Counted from the first letter of the stretch, positions 8,089 to 17,002 are shown. The stretch is 37,607 bases of DNA from an uncultured Prevotellaceae bacterium (GCA_902795605.1 CADBLU010000056.1:1-37607), one strand, 5' to 3'. Program-made: numbers and translations. The notes: generated from the letters alone by a model not told the origin.

Positions 8089-9435
8089 TCAGATGAGGTT
8101 GCGGGCGAGAGTCTTGAACTGCTCACCCCTGTCTTCCATGTTCTTGAAGAGGTCGAAGCTGGCGCAGCAGGGGCTCAGCAGCACGGTGTCGCCCGGTTGT
8201 GCCAGTCGGTAGCAGGCGTCCATGCACTCTTTCATGCTGTGTGTGTCGCGCACCTCTATGCCGTGCTCGCGGCAGAGGGTGTCGAAGAAGTCGTGCAGCT
8301 TCTTGTTGTCGGCGCCCAGGTAGACCAGTGCCCTGCATTTCTCGACCACGAGGTCTTGGATGGCGGTGTAGTCATTGCCTTTGTCCTTGCCGCCGATGAT
8401 GAGCACGGTGGGGGTGGTCATGCTCTCGAGGGCATACCAGCATGCGTCGACGTTGGTGGCCTTGGAGTCGTTGACATATTTCACACCGCGCACGGTGCAC
8501 ACCTTCTCGAGGCGGTGCTCCACGCCCGGGAAATTGCTGAGGCTTTGGCGTATGATGTCTTTCTTCACCCCGGCGATGTTGGAGGCCAGTCCGGCCGCGA
8601 GCGAGTTGTAGATGTTGTGCCGTCCGGTGAGGCTCAGCTGCTCCTGCTCCATGTTGAAGGGAGTGGGTTTCTCGAGGCGGTACATGCCCTCCTCGATATA
8701 TCCGATAGACCCTTTCTCCTTGAGTTCGGAGAAGGGATACTGTATGGCCTTTTTGTCGTATTTCTTCAGCTCGCGCTTGATGATGGGGTCGTCGTTCCAG
8801 TAGATGAAGCTGTCTTCGGCCGTCTGGTTGCGGATGATCCTCATCTTCGCGTCGACGTAGTTCTGCATGCAGTTGTCGTAGCGGTCGAGATGGTCGGGGG
8901 TGATGTTGAGCAGGATGGCGATATTGGCCCTGAAGTCGTACATGTTGTCGAGCTGGAACGAACTCAGTTCGATGATGTAGTATTCATGCGGCTCCTCGGC
9001 CACTTGGAGGGCGAGGCTCCGTCCGATGTTGCCGGCGAGCCCTGCGTCGTATCCTGCCGATTTGAAGATGTGGTAGATGAGCGATGTGGTGGTCGTCTTT
9101 CCGTTGCTTCCCGTGATGCATATCATCTTGGCATTGGTGTACCTTCCGGCGAACTCTATCTCGCTGATGATGTGTATGCCTTTCTCGATGGCCTTGCTCA
9201 CGACGGGAGCGGAGTCGGGTATGCCCGGGCTCTTGATGATCTCGTCGGCATTGAGGATGCGCTCCTCGCTGTGCTGAAGTTCCTCCCACTCGATGCCGTG
9301 GCTGTCGAGCATCGACTTATATCTGTCTTTGATGGCCGACATGTCGGAGACGAACACGTCAAAACCTTGTTTCTTTGCCAGTACGGCGGCGCCAGCTCCG
9401 CTTTCTCCTGCGCCTAAAATCACTATTCTTTTCAT
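8089..9435 (-). CDS. murD: UDP-N-acetylmuramoyl-L-alanine--D-glutamate ligase
   Basis: A cytoplasmic ligase that adds D-glutamate to UDP-MurNAc-L-Ala. The 448-residue protein has the N-terminal motif VILGAGESGAGAAVLAKK, the P-loop ITGSNGKTTTTSLIYH, and HRLEKV followed by VNDSKATN, which is typical of MurD. The C-terminal domain has VLLSPCCASFDLF. The ATG at 9435 is preceded by AGAAGG at a good ribosome-binding distance, so it is preferred over an in-frame TTG 15 bases upstream. It is separated from mraY by 116 bp that hold a 9-bp tandem array, and is followed 7 bp later by ftsW. Confidence 0.97.
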   Translation of the reverse strand: MKRIVILGAGESGAGAAVLAKKQGFDVFVSDMSAIKDRYKSMLDSHGIEWEELQHSEERILNADEIIKSPGIPDSAPVVSKAIEKGIHIISEIEFAGRYTNAKMICITGSNGKTTTTSLIYHIFKSAGYDAGLAGNIGRSLALQVAEEPHEYYIIELSSFQLDNMYDFRANIAILLNITPDHLDRYDNCMQNYVDAKMRIIRNQTAEDSFIYWNDDPIIKRELKKYDKKAIQYPFSELKEKGSIGYIEEGMYRLEKPTPFNMEQEQLSLTGRHNIYNSLAAGLASNIAGVKKDIIRQSLSNFPGVEHRLEKVCTVRGVKYVNDSKATNVDACWYALESMTTPTVLIIGGKDKGNDYTAIQDLVVEKCRALVYLGADNKKLHDFFDTLCREHGIEVRDTHSMKECMDACYRLAQPGDTVLLSPCCASFDLFKNMEDRGEQFKTLARNLI

Positions 9436-9465
9436 TTTCCTTCTTTTCAATCAATTATTTTTTTC

Positions 9466-9510
9466 TTTTTCTAGTATTCCTAGTTTTTCTAGATATTCTA
9501 GATTTTCTAG
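9466..9510 (-). repeat. 9-bp CTAG-containing tandem array between mraY and murD
   Basis: Five consecutive 9-bp units read on the minus strand as CTAGAAAAT, CTAGAATAT, CTAGAAAAA, CTAGGAATA and CTAGAAAAA, flanked by A-rich decayed units. The array lies about 40 bases after the mraY stop codon and reads in the sense direction of mraY. A modest 6-bp inverted repeat (9527-9532 with 9543-9548) lies between the stop and the array. The same nonamer family occurs at 27122-27175. The function is unknown. Confidence 0.85.
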
Positions 9511-9551
9511 ATTTTTTATTTGGCGGCTCTCACGAGTGGCCTTGAGAGGTG

Positions 9552-10820
9552 TTATCTGATTTTCAGGGTGATGATAGTCAATGCTGCGAGGATGATGGAG
9601 ACAATCCAGAATCGGATGGTGATTTTCGACTCGTGGAATTGTCTTTTGGGCCAGCCACGGAAGATGTACCTGCTGGTGGGGTCGAGTTCACTGTCCAGTC
9701 GTCTGAAGTTGTCGTGCAGGGGGGTGGCCCTGAAGATCCTCACGCGCTCGCCTTTCCTTTTCCTGTATTTGAAGTAGCCCTGCTGTAAGAGGACGCTGAG
9801 GCTCTCTACGAGGAAGACGCCGCAGAGGATGGGGAGCAGGAGCTCTTTGTGTATGATGACGGCGCCCACGCCGATGATACCTCCGATCATCAATGCTCCC
9901 GTGTCTCCCATAAAGATTTGGGCGGGATAGGCGTTGTACCAGAGGAATCCGATCATCGCTCCGATGAAAGCGAAGAGGAAGACCACAAGTTCTTGTGAGC
10001 CAGGAATATACATAATATTCAGATAGGCGGCATATTCGATATGGCTGCTCACATAGGCCAATATGCCCAGTGCCACTCCCATGATGGCCGAGTTGCCTAC
10101 GCACATGCCGTCCATGCCGTCGTTGAGGTTGGCTCCGTTGCTCAGAGCCATTACCACAAAGATGGTGACGAGCACGAAGAGCACCCATCCTGCCGCCCCT
10201 TTGTATTTGCCAGCCCATTCAAAAGCCTTCGAGTAGTCGAGGTTGTGGTTTTTGAAGAACGGGATGGTGGTGATGGTGGATTTCTCGGCCACCGACTTGT
10301 GGGCGACGACGGTCTCCCCTTTGTGCTCGGTGACGATGGTCTGGTTGATTTTGGCGTCGGGACTGGCCCACAGGGTGAGTCCTACGATGAGTCCGAGGAT
10401 GAACTGTCCGGCCAGTTTGGCTTTTGGCGACAGTCCGTCCTTGTTTTTCTTGAAGATTTTGATGTAGTCGTCGGCGAAGCCCAGGAGTCCGAGCCAGATA
10501 GTGGTGACGATCATGAGGATGAGGTAGATGTTGCGCATTCGCCCGAAGAGCAGGATGGGCACCATGATGGAGACGAAGATGATGATGCCACCAAAGGACG
10601 GCACACCTTTTTTCTGTTGTCCGTAGGGGTCGATTTTCGGATCTCTCTGCACCTCTGTGATGTTGCGTTTTTTCATCCATTTGATGAATTTCTCACCGAA
10701 CCATGCCGAGATGATGAGTGAGAGCATGAGTGCTAAGAGGGCACGGAACGAGATGTAGTGCCACATGTGTGCCCCCGGAATATCGTAGTTCTCGAGAAAT
10801 CTGAAGAAATAGTATAGCAT
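9552..10820 (-). CDS. mraY: Phospho-N-acetylmuramoyl-pentapeptide-transferase MraY
   Basis: A polytopic inner-membrane enzyme that transfers phospho-MurNAc-pentapeptide from UDP to undecaprenyl phosphate, making lipid I. The 422-residue protein has the conserved Asp-rich motif FADDYIKI, a second catalytic region NLNDGMDGMCVGN, and multiple hydrophobic helices. It is longer than E. coli MraY (360 residues). The extra length is mainly a soluble insertion around residues 160-215 containing EHKGETVVAHKSVAEK. The ATG at 10820 (MLYYFFRFLENYDIPG) is chosen because the only longer reading begins with TTG inside murE. It lies 49 bp after murE. Confidence 0.97.
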   Translation of the reverse strand: MLYYFFRFLENYDIPGAHMWHYISFRALLALMLSLIISAWFGEKFIKWMKKRNITEVQRDPKIDPYGQQKKGVPSFGGIIIFVSIMVPILLFGRMRNIYLILMIVTTIWLGLLGFADDYIKIFKKNKDGLSPKAKLAGQFILGLIVGLTLWASPDAKINQTIVTEHKGETVVAHKSVAEKSTITTIPFFKNHNLDYSKAFEWAGKYKGAAGWVLFVLVTIFVVMALSNGANLNDGMDGMCVGNSAIMGVALGILAYVSSHIEYAAYLNIMYIPGSQELVVFLFAFIGAMIGFLWYNAYPAQIFMGDTGALMIGGIIGVGAVIIHKELLLPILCGVFLVESLSVLLQQGYFKYRKRKGERVRIFRATPLHDNFRRLDSELDPTSRYIFRGWPKRQFHESKITIRFWIVSIILAALTIITLKIR

Positions 10821-10869
10821 AAATGATAAGTTTTGTGTTAGAACGATATTGGTTTTGCTGAGGTTGAGG

Positions 10870-12327
10870 TCAAGCCTGCTGGGCAAAGAGTTTTTCCAGT
10901 TCCTCTCTGTCGTCGAAGTGGTGTTTCACCCCCTGTATCTCCTGATAGTCCTCGTGTCCTTTGCCTGCCACGAGAATCACGTCGCCCTTCTGTGCCATCA
11001 TGCAGGCGGCGCGGATGGCCTCGCGGCGGTCGACGATGGTGAGCACCTTGCGCCGCTGCTGCGGCGTGAGTCCTTCGAGCATGTCGTTGATGATGGCCTG
11101 CGGGTCCTCGAAGCGCGGGTTGTCGCTGGTGATGATGACGTTGTCGCTCTGCCTGACGGCCTCCCGGGCCATGAGCGGTCTCTTGCCCTTGTCGCGGTTG
11201 CCTCCGGCACCGCAGACGGTGATGACCTTTCCTTTGCCGTTGAGCACCTCGTGGATGGCTTTGAGCACGTTGTCGAGTGCGTCGGGCGTATGCGCGTAGT
11301 CGACGATGGCGGTGTATCCCAGCGGCGAGCGCACGGGTTGCAGTCTGCCACTGACGCTGTGCAGGGTGCTCATCACCACGAGGATGTCTTCGGGCTCTTT
11401 GCCCAGCATGCGTGCCGCTCCGTAGACGGCGAGGAGGTTGCTGACGTTGAATTTGCCAATGAACTGCACGCCAATCTCCCTTCCGTCGATGTCGAGGTAC
11501 ATGCCCTCGAAGTGGCATTCGATGATGTGTGCCTTGAAGTCGGCCATCCGCTGTGTGGAGTAGTATTTCACCTGTGCCTTGGTGTTCTGCACCATGAAGG
11601 CGCCGTTCTTGTCGTCGGCGTTGATGATGGCGAAGGCGTCTTTGGGCAGCGCGTCGAAGAAGGCCTTCTTGGCGTCGCGGTAGTTCTCGAACGTGCCGTG
11701 GTAGTCGAGATGGTCGCGTGTGAGGTTGGTGAAGATGCCGCCGGCGAAGCGCAGTCCACCGATGCGGTGCTGGTGGATGGCGTGGCTGCTACACTCCATG
11801 AACACATATTCGCATCCTGCGTCTGCCATGCGGGCGAGCAGTTGGTTGAGTTGGATGGGGTCGGGGGTGGTGTGTGTGGCCGGCACTGCCTCGCCGTCGA
11901 TATAGTTGCACACGGTGGACAGCAGACCGCAGCGGTGCCCCATTTTCCGCATCATATTATATAATAAGGTGGCGATGGTGGTTTTGCCGTTGGTGCCTGT
12001 CACTCCCACGAGTGTCAGCCGGCGTGAGGGGTCGCCGTAGAAGTTGGTGGCTGTCTGTCCCACGACGGCCTCGGTGGAGTCGACGACGATGTAGGTCACC
12101 CCCTGTGCCAGCGCCTCGGGGAGGGTCTCGCACATCACGGCGGCAGCCCCTTTCTCAATGGCTTTGCCGATGAACTGGTGTCCGTCTACCTGTGTGCCTC
12201 TCATGGCCACGAAGAGATGGCCTTTGTCCACTTTCCTGGAGTCGATGTCCACGCCCGTGATATCGATGTCTGTGCTACCTGTGCAGCTCAGCGGGCTGAT
12301 GTTTCTTAAAAGTTCACTCAGTGTCAT
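10870..12327 (-). CDS. murE: UDP-MurNAc-L-Ala-D-Glu--2,6-diaminopimelate ligase
   Basis: A cytoplasmic ligase that adds the third residue of the stem peptide. The 485-residue protein has the P-loop GTNGKTT (111-117), the central motif [11 protein letters not shown], and the C-terminal motif DNPRFEDP starting at residue 402. In characterised MurE enzymes the DNPR form accompanies meso-diaminopimelate specificity (the lysine type differs), so the peptidoglycan is inferred to be DAP-type as expected for Bacteroidales. The start ATG is 19 bp downstream of ftsI. Confidence 0.97.
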   Translation of the reverse strand: MTLSELLRNISPLSCTGSTDIDITGVDIDSRKVDKGHLFVAMRGTQVDGHQFIGKAIEKGAAAVMCETLPEALAQGVTYIVVDSTEAVVGQTATNFYGDPSRRLTLVGVTGTNGKTTIATLLYNMMRKMGHRCGLLSTVCNYIDGEAVPATHTTPDPIQLNQLLARMADAGCEYVFMECSSHAIHQHRIGGLRFAGGIFTNLTRDHLDYHGTFENYRDAKKAFFDALPKDAFAIINADDKNGAFMVQNTKAQVKYYSTQRMADFKAHIIECHFEGMYLDIDGREIGVQFIGKFNVSNLLAVYGAARMLGKEPEDILVVMSTLHSVSGRLQPVRSPLGYTAIVDYAHTPDALDNVLKAIHEVLNGKGKVITVCGAGGNRDKGKRPLMAREAVRQSDNVIITSDNPRFEDPQAIINDMLEGLTPQQRRKVLTIVDRREAIRAACMMAQKGDVILVAGKGHEDYQEIQGVKHHFDDREELEKLFAQQA

Positions 12328-12346
12328 ATCGTATGTTTTTTGTTGT

Positions 12347-14503
12347 CTACAGATGCTGGAGGGTGAGCACGCACGTGTTGCCTTCGCTCACCTTGGCGCC
12401 TGCGTGCAGGCTTTGCTCCTTCACTTTCCCCCTTCCTTTGACGATGGTCCTCACGCCCCTGCTCTCCATGATATAGACAGCGTCGCGTGCGCCCATGCCC
12501 ACCACGTCGGGCACGGTGCCGTGGTCCTCCTGCGGCATTTGGTTGAGGGTGAACTGCTTATTTCCCTCGTAGCCGATTTTTCCCCAGAAGGGCAGCGAGA
12601 TGTGGGCGTCGGCCCATTTGTTGTGTGTGGTGTATCCGAGGTGTTTCAGCACGATGCTTGCCGACTCGAGGTTGCCTCTCATCACCGCCGGCCTGCTGTC
12701 GGAGATGGTGTCGCGGGCGTGGTTGATGTCCATGTTGAGGTTGTGGGCCATGATGCCTTCAGAGATGTTGTGGAAGACCAGTCCGCTCATGGTGCCTCCC
12801 GACGCCGGCAGTCCTGCTTTCTGCAGGCACACGATGCAGCTGTATCTCGGCGCGTCGGCCGGGAAGTATCCCACGAAGCTGACGAGGTAGTGCATGACGC
12901 CCGACTTATATCCTCCGAGTCCTTTCGAGATTTGCGCTGTGCCTGTCTTTCCGGCCACAGCAAACGACTCCGACTTGGCCTTCTTGCCGGTGCCCTGTGT
13001 GACCACCTTGCAGAGCATGTCGTGGATTTTCGCCAGGGTGGTGGGCTTGCATATCTGCTGTTTGAGCACGACGGGCTCGAACTCTTTGACCACCTGTCCT
13101 TCGAAGAGCACTTTCTTGACAAACCTCGGCTTCATCATCTTCCCGCCGTTGGCGATGGCGTTATAGAAGGCGAGGGTGGAGATGGGGGGCACCTGTGTCT
13201 CGTAGCCGATGCTCATCCACGGCAGGGTGGTGCTATACCAGTTGAGCCAGTGTCCCTTGCTGTCGTATTTGGGTGCGCGGATGCGTGGCGGCGTGGCTCC
13301 TGTGATGGGTATGCCGAGGTCTTCGGCGATGCCCACTCTGTACAGCCCTTCGACGAATTTCTCGGGATGCTGGTGGTATTTCTCGTCGATGACCGAACTG
13401 ATGCCGATGTTGGAGCTCACCTGGAGCGCCCTGCTCAGCGAGATGGAGCCGTAGCCTCCCGACGCCCTGTTGTGGTCGTTCATCTGCGAGTCATACATCC
13501 TCACCTGTCCGTTGCCGGTATGTACGATTTTCGACGTGTCCACCACACCGTCGTCGAGAGCCACCATCACCGACGCCGTCTTGAAGACCGACCCCGGCTC
13601 GAGCAGGTCGGCCACGGCATGGTTGCGTCGCTCCCTGTACTCTCCGTCGCCGCATTTCTCGAGGTTGACGATGGCCTTGACGTCTCCGGTGGCCACTTCC
13701 ATGACGATGGCCACTCCCACGTCGCCGTTGATGAATTCAAGTTCTTCGGCCACGGCCTTCTCGGCGATGTCCTGCATCTGCACGTTGATGGTGGTCATGA
13801 TGTCGTAGCCGTCGGTGGGCGGCACGTCGACGAAACTGAGGAACTTGTCCTGCACCTTCCGCTTGTGGTTGATGCCGCTCTTGCCCCTGAGGAGGCTGTC
13901 GAAGGACAGCTCGAGTCCGAACCTGGCGCTGTCCTTGGCGCCATACATGTCGCCGATGGTGCGGTAGGCGAGGTTGCCGAAGGGTCTCCGCCTTGCGCTG
14001 TTCTCCTCATAGTAGAATCCTCCCCTGTAGCGTGAGAGTCTGAAGACGGGAAGCGCTTTCACTCTCTGGAAGGTGTTGTAGTCGACGCGCTGCGGCCATA
14101 TAGGCCAGCTCTGGCTCATCTTGGCATGTCCTTCCTCGAAGTAGGCCTTGAATTCCTCGACCGACTTCTCGGGGAAGATCTCGTGCATGCCCATGCAGAT
14201 GCTGTCGACCTTCTCTCTCCACAGCGAGTCTTTTTTCTCTCCTCCGGCCTTGAAGTCGAAGGTCATCTTGTATTCGGGCAGCGAACTGGCCATCAGCTCG
14301 CCGTTGTCGCTGAGGATATTGCCTCTGTTGGGCTTCACCTCAACAGAGTCGAACTTGCTTTGCTTGGCCACTTCCATCCAGTAGTCGTGCTTGACGGTCA
14401 TGATGAAGAGAGCCTTCACGATGACAGCCACGCCGATGATGGTGATGATGGCCGCGATGAAGCTGTATCTTGGGATGATTTGGTTGTTGTCGAATTTGCT
14501 CAT
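12347..14503 (-). CDS. ftsI: Septal penicillin-binding protein FtsI (class B transpeptidase with PASTA domain)
   Basis: A septal D,D-transpeptidase that cross-links new peptidoglycan and partners FtsW. The 718-residue protein has an N-terminal membrane anchor (about residues 14-36) followed by the class B dimerisation region ([15 protein letters not shown]). The transpeptidase domain has the active-site S305-V-F-K308 in LEPGSVFK, S363-S-N365, and K519-T-G521. Residues about 663-718 ([13 protein letters not shown] and onward) form one C-terminal PASTA domain, which E. coli FtsI lacks but Bacteroidetes septal PBPs commonly carry. All catalytic residues are intact. It lies 12 bp after the FtsL-like gene. 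Confidence 0.96.
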   Translation of the reverse strand: MSKFDNNQIIPRYSFIAAIITIIGVAVIVKALFIMTVKHDYWMEVAKQSKFDSVEVKPNRGNILSDNGELMASSLPEYKMTFDFKAGGEKKDSLWREKVDSICMGMHEIFPEKSVEEFKAYFEEGHAKMSQSWPIWPQRVDYNTFQRVKALPVFRLSRYRGGFYYEENSARRRPFGNLAYRTIGDMYGAKDSARFGLELSFDSLLRGKSGINHKRKVQDKFLSFVDVPPTDGYDIMTTINVQMQDIAEKAVAEELEFINGDVGVAIVMEVATGDVKAIVNLEKCGDGEYRERRNHAVADLLEPGSVFKTASVMVALDDGVVDTSKIVHTGNGQVRMYDSQMNDHNRASGGYGSISLSRALQVSSNIGISSVIDEKYHQHPEKFVEGLYRVGIAEDLGIPITGATPPRIRAPKYDSKGHWLNWYSTTLPWMSIGYETQVPPISTLAFYNAIANGGKMMKPRFVKKVLFEGQVVKEFEPVVLKQQICKPTTLAKIHDMLCKVVTQGTGKKAKSESFAVAGKTGTAQISKGLGGYKSGVMHYLVSFVGYFPADAPRYSCIVCLQKAGLPASGGTMSGLVFHNISEGIMAHNLNMDINHARDTISDSRPAVMRGNLESASIVLKHLGYTTHNKWADAHISLPFWGKIGYEGNKQFTLNQMPQEDHGTVPDVVGMGARDAVYIMESRGVRTIVKGRGKVKEQSLHAGAKVSEGNTCVLTLQHL

Positions 14504-14515
14504 GTCGTGCTGTTG

Positions 14516-15058
14516 TCAGTTGGGAATCATGATAATGTAGGGTGGCTGGTCGGCCGGGTGGATGGTGCTGTCGTTGTTGGCTTGCAGCATTTCCACCACA
14601 TGACTTTCCCGGCATCTCTCGGTGAGGTCGCTCGAGATGGATAGCGTCTTGTATTTCGACTTTTTGAGAGTGGTGGTGAGTTCGTCGATGCGTATGAGCC
14701 GTTTCTGGCAACTATACCTGTTGGAGATATAGAGGATGGAGAAGACGGTGATGAGCAGGATGAGCCACACCTGCCTTCTGATGGCCTGCGTGTTGAGGAT
14801 GTCGCCACCGAGGATGGTCCTCAGTGCGAGTGTCGAGGAGAAGGGTTTCTCGTCCTCTCTTGCGTTGTCCTCGATCACTTCTTTGAGTGTGGGCCTTGGC
14901 TGCGGGTTCTCTTCCTCTTCTGTCGTGTCGTCTTCGGTGTCTGTCGGTTCACCATAGTCTTCTTCTCCGATGTCGTCCCCGCCGGGGCGTTCATAGGCCG
15001 CTTGTTCGTCGATGGCGGCTTGTCTTTGCTCGATGTTTCCTTCGTCTTTCATCGTCAT
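14516..15058 (-). CDS. FtsL-like cell division protein
   Basis: A 180-residue single-pass membrane protein. Its layout is an acidic, disordered cytoplasmic N-terminus (EEDYGEPTDTEDDTTEEEEN), a hydrophobic helix at about residues 97-111 (WLILLITVFSILYIS), and a short periplasmic part with heptad-like spacing (LIRIDELTTTLKKSKYKTLS). This topology and its place between rsmH and ftsI match the Bacteroidetes FtsL-type protein. FtsL joins FtsB and FtsQ to control FtsWI. Sequence similarity to classical FtsL is not evident by eye, so the call rests on topology and synteny. Two starts are possible, ATG at 15058 or 15052; AGG lies 2 or 8 bases upstream respectively. The first overlaps the stop of a small upstream ORF by ATGA. 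Confidence 0.8.
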   Translation of the reverse strand: MTMKDEGNIEQRQAAIDEQAAYERPGGDDIGEEDYGEPTDTEDDTTEEEENPQPRPTLKEVIEDNAREDEKPFSSTLALRTILGGDILNTQAIRRQVWLILLITVFSILYISNRYSCQKRLIRIDELTTTLKKSKYKTLSISSDLTERCRESHVVEMLQANNDSTIHPADQPPYIIMIPN

Positions 15059-15102
15059 TTCCTTTTTCTTAAGTTTAACATTTCTTCGTTGGTGTCACAC
15101 AT
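15055..15102 (-). CDS. Possible 15-residue leader peptide before the ftsL-like gene
   Basis: A short ORF encoding MCDTNEEMLNLRKRK, with AGGA placed 5 bases before its ATG. Its TGA overlaps the ftsL-like ATG at 15058 as ATGA, the same coupling used elsewhere in this cluster. It lies in the 96-bp gap after rsmH, downstream of a hairpin. No homologue is known to me; it may be a leader controlling ftsL translation or a chance ORF. Confidence 0.25.
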   Translation of the reverse strand: MCDTNEEMLNLRKRK

Positions 15103-15130
15103 CTGTTTCCTGTCAATTATTTTTATTGGG

Positions 15131-15146
15131 CGTGGCCCGAGCCACG
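15131..15146 (-). promoter_or_regulatory. Stem-loop after rsmH
   Basis: A perfect 6-bp stem (CGTGGC with GCCACG) closes a 4-base loop, 8 bases downstream of the rsmH stop codon. On the minus strand it is followed by CCCAATAAAAATAA, not a T-run, so it is not a canonical terminator. It could protect the rsmH message end or act as a pause site before ftsL. Confidence 0.4.
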
Positions 15147-15154
15147 TATCTTGT

Positions 15155-16063
15155 TCAGTTTTTCTCCGCGATTCTCAGTTTGGCGCTCCTGCTGCGCGGG
15201 TTGGCCTCCAGCTCTTCCTCTCCCGCAACGATCACCTTGTTGGAGAGCGGGCGGAGCGGGGCATGGCTGCGGCCGAAGAAGTCTTGCTCCACGTTGCCGC
15301 TGGCATTGCCTGCTCTCATGAAGTTCTTTACGATGCGGTCTTCCAGGCTGTGGTAGGTGATGACGGCCATGCGTCCGCCGCTGGCGAGCAGTTGGGTGGC
15401 TGCGTTGAGCATCTCCTTGAGGGCGTCCATCTCGTGGTTGACCTCTATGCGCAGGGCCTGGTAGACCTTGGTGAGCTCTTTCTTCTCGCGCTCCCGCGGG
15501 AAGAGGGGTGTCACGGTCTGCGTGAGTTGCCCTGTGGTGAGGATGGGCTGTGCGGCCCTTGCCTTCACGATGGCCGCCGCCAGTCGCCGTGCGTTTTTCA
15601 GTTCTCCGTAGAGGTAGAGCACGTCGGCGAGTTGCTGTTCGCTGTATCCGTTCACCACGTCGGCGGCGTTGGTGTTTGCGCCTCTGTTCATCCTCATGTC
15701 GAGGGGGGCGTCATACCTGAATGAGAATCCCCGGCTCTCGTCGTCGAAGTGGTGGCTTGAGACCCCCAGGTCTGCCAGCAGGCCGTCGATTTCGCTGATG
15801 CCGTAGTAGCGCATCCAGTTGGCCAGGTATCTGAAGTTGCTTCTCACGAAGGTGAAGCGTGTGTCGTCGGGGATGTTGCGCTCGCTGTCGCCGTCCTGGT
15901 CGAAACCGAAGAGGCGTCCTCCGTCTGAGAGGCGGCTGAGGATCTCCCTGCTGTGGCCTCCGCCCCCGAAGGTGACGTCGACATAGATGCCGCCGGGTTT
16001 GACGTCCAGCGCGTCGACGCTCTCCTTGAGCAGTACGGGCGTGTGATAGGCCGTAGGCGTCAT
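15155..16063 (-). CDS. rsmH: 16S rRNA (cytosine(1402)-N4)-methyltransferase RsmH (MraW)
   Basis: An S-adenosylmethionine-dependent enzyme that methylates N4 of C1402 in the 16S rRNA decoding centre. It is a standard second gene of dcw clusters. The 302-residue protein starts MTPTAYHTPVLLKESVDAL. It has the SAM-binding motif VDVTFGGGGHSREIL (about residues 28-42), ADLGVSSHHFD, and the conserved RGFSFRYDAPLDMRM. The C-terminal part contains ALRIEVN and VITYHSLEDRIVKNF, all typical of the family. The ATG at 16063 overlaps the mraZ stop by ATGA; longer in-frame readings run inside mraZ and are not real. Confidence 0.97.
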   Translation of the reverse strand: MTPTAYHTPVLLKESVDALDVKPGGIYVDVTFGGGGHSREILSRLSDGGRLFGFDQDGDSERNIPDDTRFTFVRSNFRYLANWMRYYGISEIDGLLADLGVSSHHFDDESRGFSFRYDAPLDMRMNRGANTNAADVVNGYSEQQLADVLYLYGELKNARRLAAAIVKARAAQPILTTGQLTQTVTPLFPREREKKELTKVYQALRIEVNHEMDALKEMLNAATQLLASGGRMAVITYHSLEDRIVKNFMRAGNASGNVEQDFFGRSHAPLRPLSNKVIVAGEEELEANPRSRSAKLRIAEKN

Positions 16064-16539
16064 CTTGCCTCCTCCTTCTGCTCGCCGGCGGGTGTCGCGC
16101 CGCCCATGAGTTGGCAGAGTGCCTCTTGGAACTCGTCCTGCGGGAGGAAGGGTGTCTCGGTCTGCTCGCTGGCCCACACCTCGATATAGTCGCCCATGCC
16201 GATGAATCTTACCGACTGGCTGATGCCGGCGGCTTCGAGGAGCCGCTTGGGCATGAGGATGCGCCCGCTGCTGTCTGGGTAGACGATCTCCACGTCGCTG
16301 AGGAACTGCCTGTATACCTGTTGGTGCTGCGGGTTCCATCGGTTGATGCGTGCGCGCAGGCTGTCCATCAGGCTGTTCCACGACGTCTCCGGATAAAGGG
16401 TGAGGCACTGCTGGTAGACGTCTTTGCGGAGGACGAGACTGTCGCCCTCGGCGCTTTGCAGCGCCTTGCGGAACGCCACGGGCAGGAACACCCTTCCCTT
16501 GGAGTCGGTTTTCGCTTCTATGTTGCCTAATAACTGCAT
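16060..16539 (-). CDS. mraZ: Transcriptional regulator MraZ
   Basis: A DNA-binding protein of the AbrB/SpoVT superfamily that heads dcw clusters and, where studied (E. coli), represses them by binding repeated TGGGN boxes. The 159-residue protein (from ATG 16539, MQLLGNIEAKTDSKGR) carries two copies of the DxxGR motif, DSKGRVFLP and DSSGRILMP, one per domain. An upstream in-frame ATG at 16659 would add 40 residues with no family match, reading through the operator repeats and promoter, so it is rejected. The stop overlaps rsmH. Probable self-regulation is described under the operator entry. Confidence 0.96.
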   Translation of the reverse strand: MQLLGNIEAKTDSKGRVFLPVAFRKALQSAEGDSLVLRKDVYQQCLTLYPETSWNSLMDSLRARINRWNPQHQQVYRQFLSDVEIVYPDSSGRILMPKRLLEAAGISQSVRFIGMGDYIEVWASEQTETPFLPQDEFQEALCQLMGGATPAGEQKEEAR

Positions 16540-16566
16540 TCGGACCAGTCTTTTGCTAATCGGCTT

Positions 16567-16574
16567 CAAAATTA
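16567..16574 (-). promoter_or_regulatory. Candidate promoter (-7 box) of the dcw cluster
   Basis: TAATTTTG on the minus strand is an exact fit to TAnnTTTG. It lies 27 bases upstream of the mraZ ATG, with the MraZ-box repeats starting 5 bases further upstream. No TTTG is visible at the ideal -33 position, which is occupied by the repeats. Confidence 0.55.
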
Positions 16575-16579
16575 CGCAA

Positions 16580-16609
16580 TTTTCCCCACTTTCCACCACT
16601 TTTCCCCAC
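16580..16609 (-). promoter_or_regulatory. Candidate MraZ operator: three 10-bp repeats
   Basis: Read on the minus strand: GTGGGGAAAA, GTGGTGGAAA, GTGGGGAAAA, with an exact 10-bp period. E. coli MraZ is known to bind TGGGN repeats separated by 5 bases, which is also a 10-bp period, so each unit carries a TGGGN-like core at the right spacing (the middle copy is imperfect). The array covers where the -33 element would be, so binding should block transcription of mraZ and the cluster. Confidence 0.75.
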
Positions 16610-16624
16610 TTTTTTTTGATTTTT

Positions 16625-16945
16625 TTTTCGGGGTTAAAAATAGTGTCATTTTGGCTCAAAAAGCCTAATAAGTAGAAGAGCGTGGAAAGCTGCGAAATCT
16701 ATCTTTTTCCGGCCGATTTTTTTATCGGCGGTCTATTTTCAGGTTTCCTGGTGTGTTCTATTCATTCTGATTTTTACTTCGGCATAATTAACAGCCCCCA
16801 CCTTCATAGAAAGGGGTAGGAGAGGGTGATTGCCCGAGTGTTGTGAGAGAATCTGGCATTCATGCGCCCAATAAACGTGTGAATATATTAAATTTTAAAA
16901 AAATGTCTTAACTTTATAAAAAATTTATCATAGATATGTGTTTTT
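16625..16945. other. Non-coding remainder of the mraZ / beta-barrel divergent gap
   Basis: Between the MraZ operator and the promoter of the gene at 17003 I find no convincing gene. One feature stands out: a 6-bp inverted repeat GCCGAT / ATCGGC at 16712-16717 and 16724-16729 enclosing six T residues. It lies in the divergent gap, so it is not obviously a terminator. The rest is AT-rich (especially 16885-16945) and probably holds upstream regulatory sequence for both sides. Confidence 0.5.
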
Positions 16946-16949
16946 TCTA

Positions 16950-16957
16950 TATCTTTG
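16950..16957 (+). promoter_or_regulatory. Candidate promoter (-7 box) for the beta-barrel protein
   Basis: TATCTTTG matches TAnnTTTG exactly. It lies 45 bases upstream of the ATG at 17003, within a very AT-rich stretch. No TTTG is found at the ideal -33 spacing. Confidence 0.5.
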
Positions 16958-17002
16958 AAAAAAATTCTACAAATCAACATGTTCCATTAAAACCTAATTC
17001 CT

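Noticed and set aside
16064..16408. In-frame extension of RsmH upstream of 16063
   Set aside because: It lies wholly inside mraZ in another frame; the family's conserved N-terminus (YHTPVLL) begins right after the ATG at 16063.
16540..16659. Forty-residue N-terminal extension of MraZ from the ATG at 16659
   Set aside because: It would translate the operator repeats and promoter box, has no family match, and the standard MraZ start (MQLLGNIEAK) lies at 16539.
16712..16729. Inverted repeat with six-T loop as a terminator
   Set aside because: It lies in a divergent promoter gap where no transcript should end, and the T residues form the loop rather than a tail.
16759..16827. Small minus-strand ORF (about 22 codons, starting MKVGAVNYAE)
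   Set aside because: No ribosome site, no recognisable product and no coupling to a neighbouring gene; it is indistinguishable from chance.
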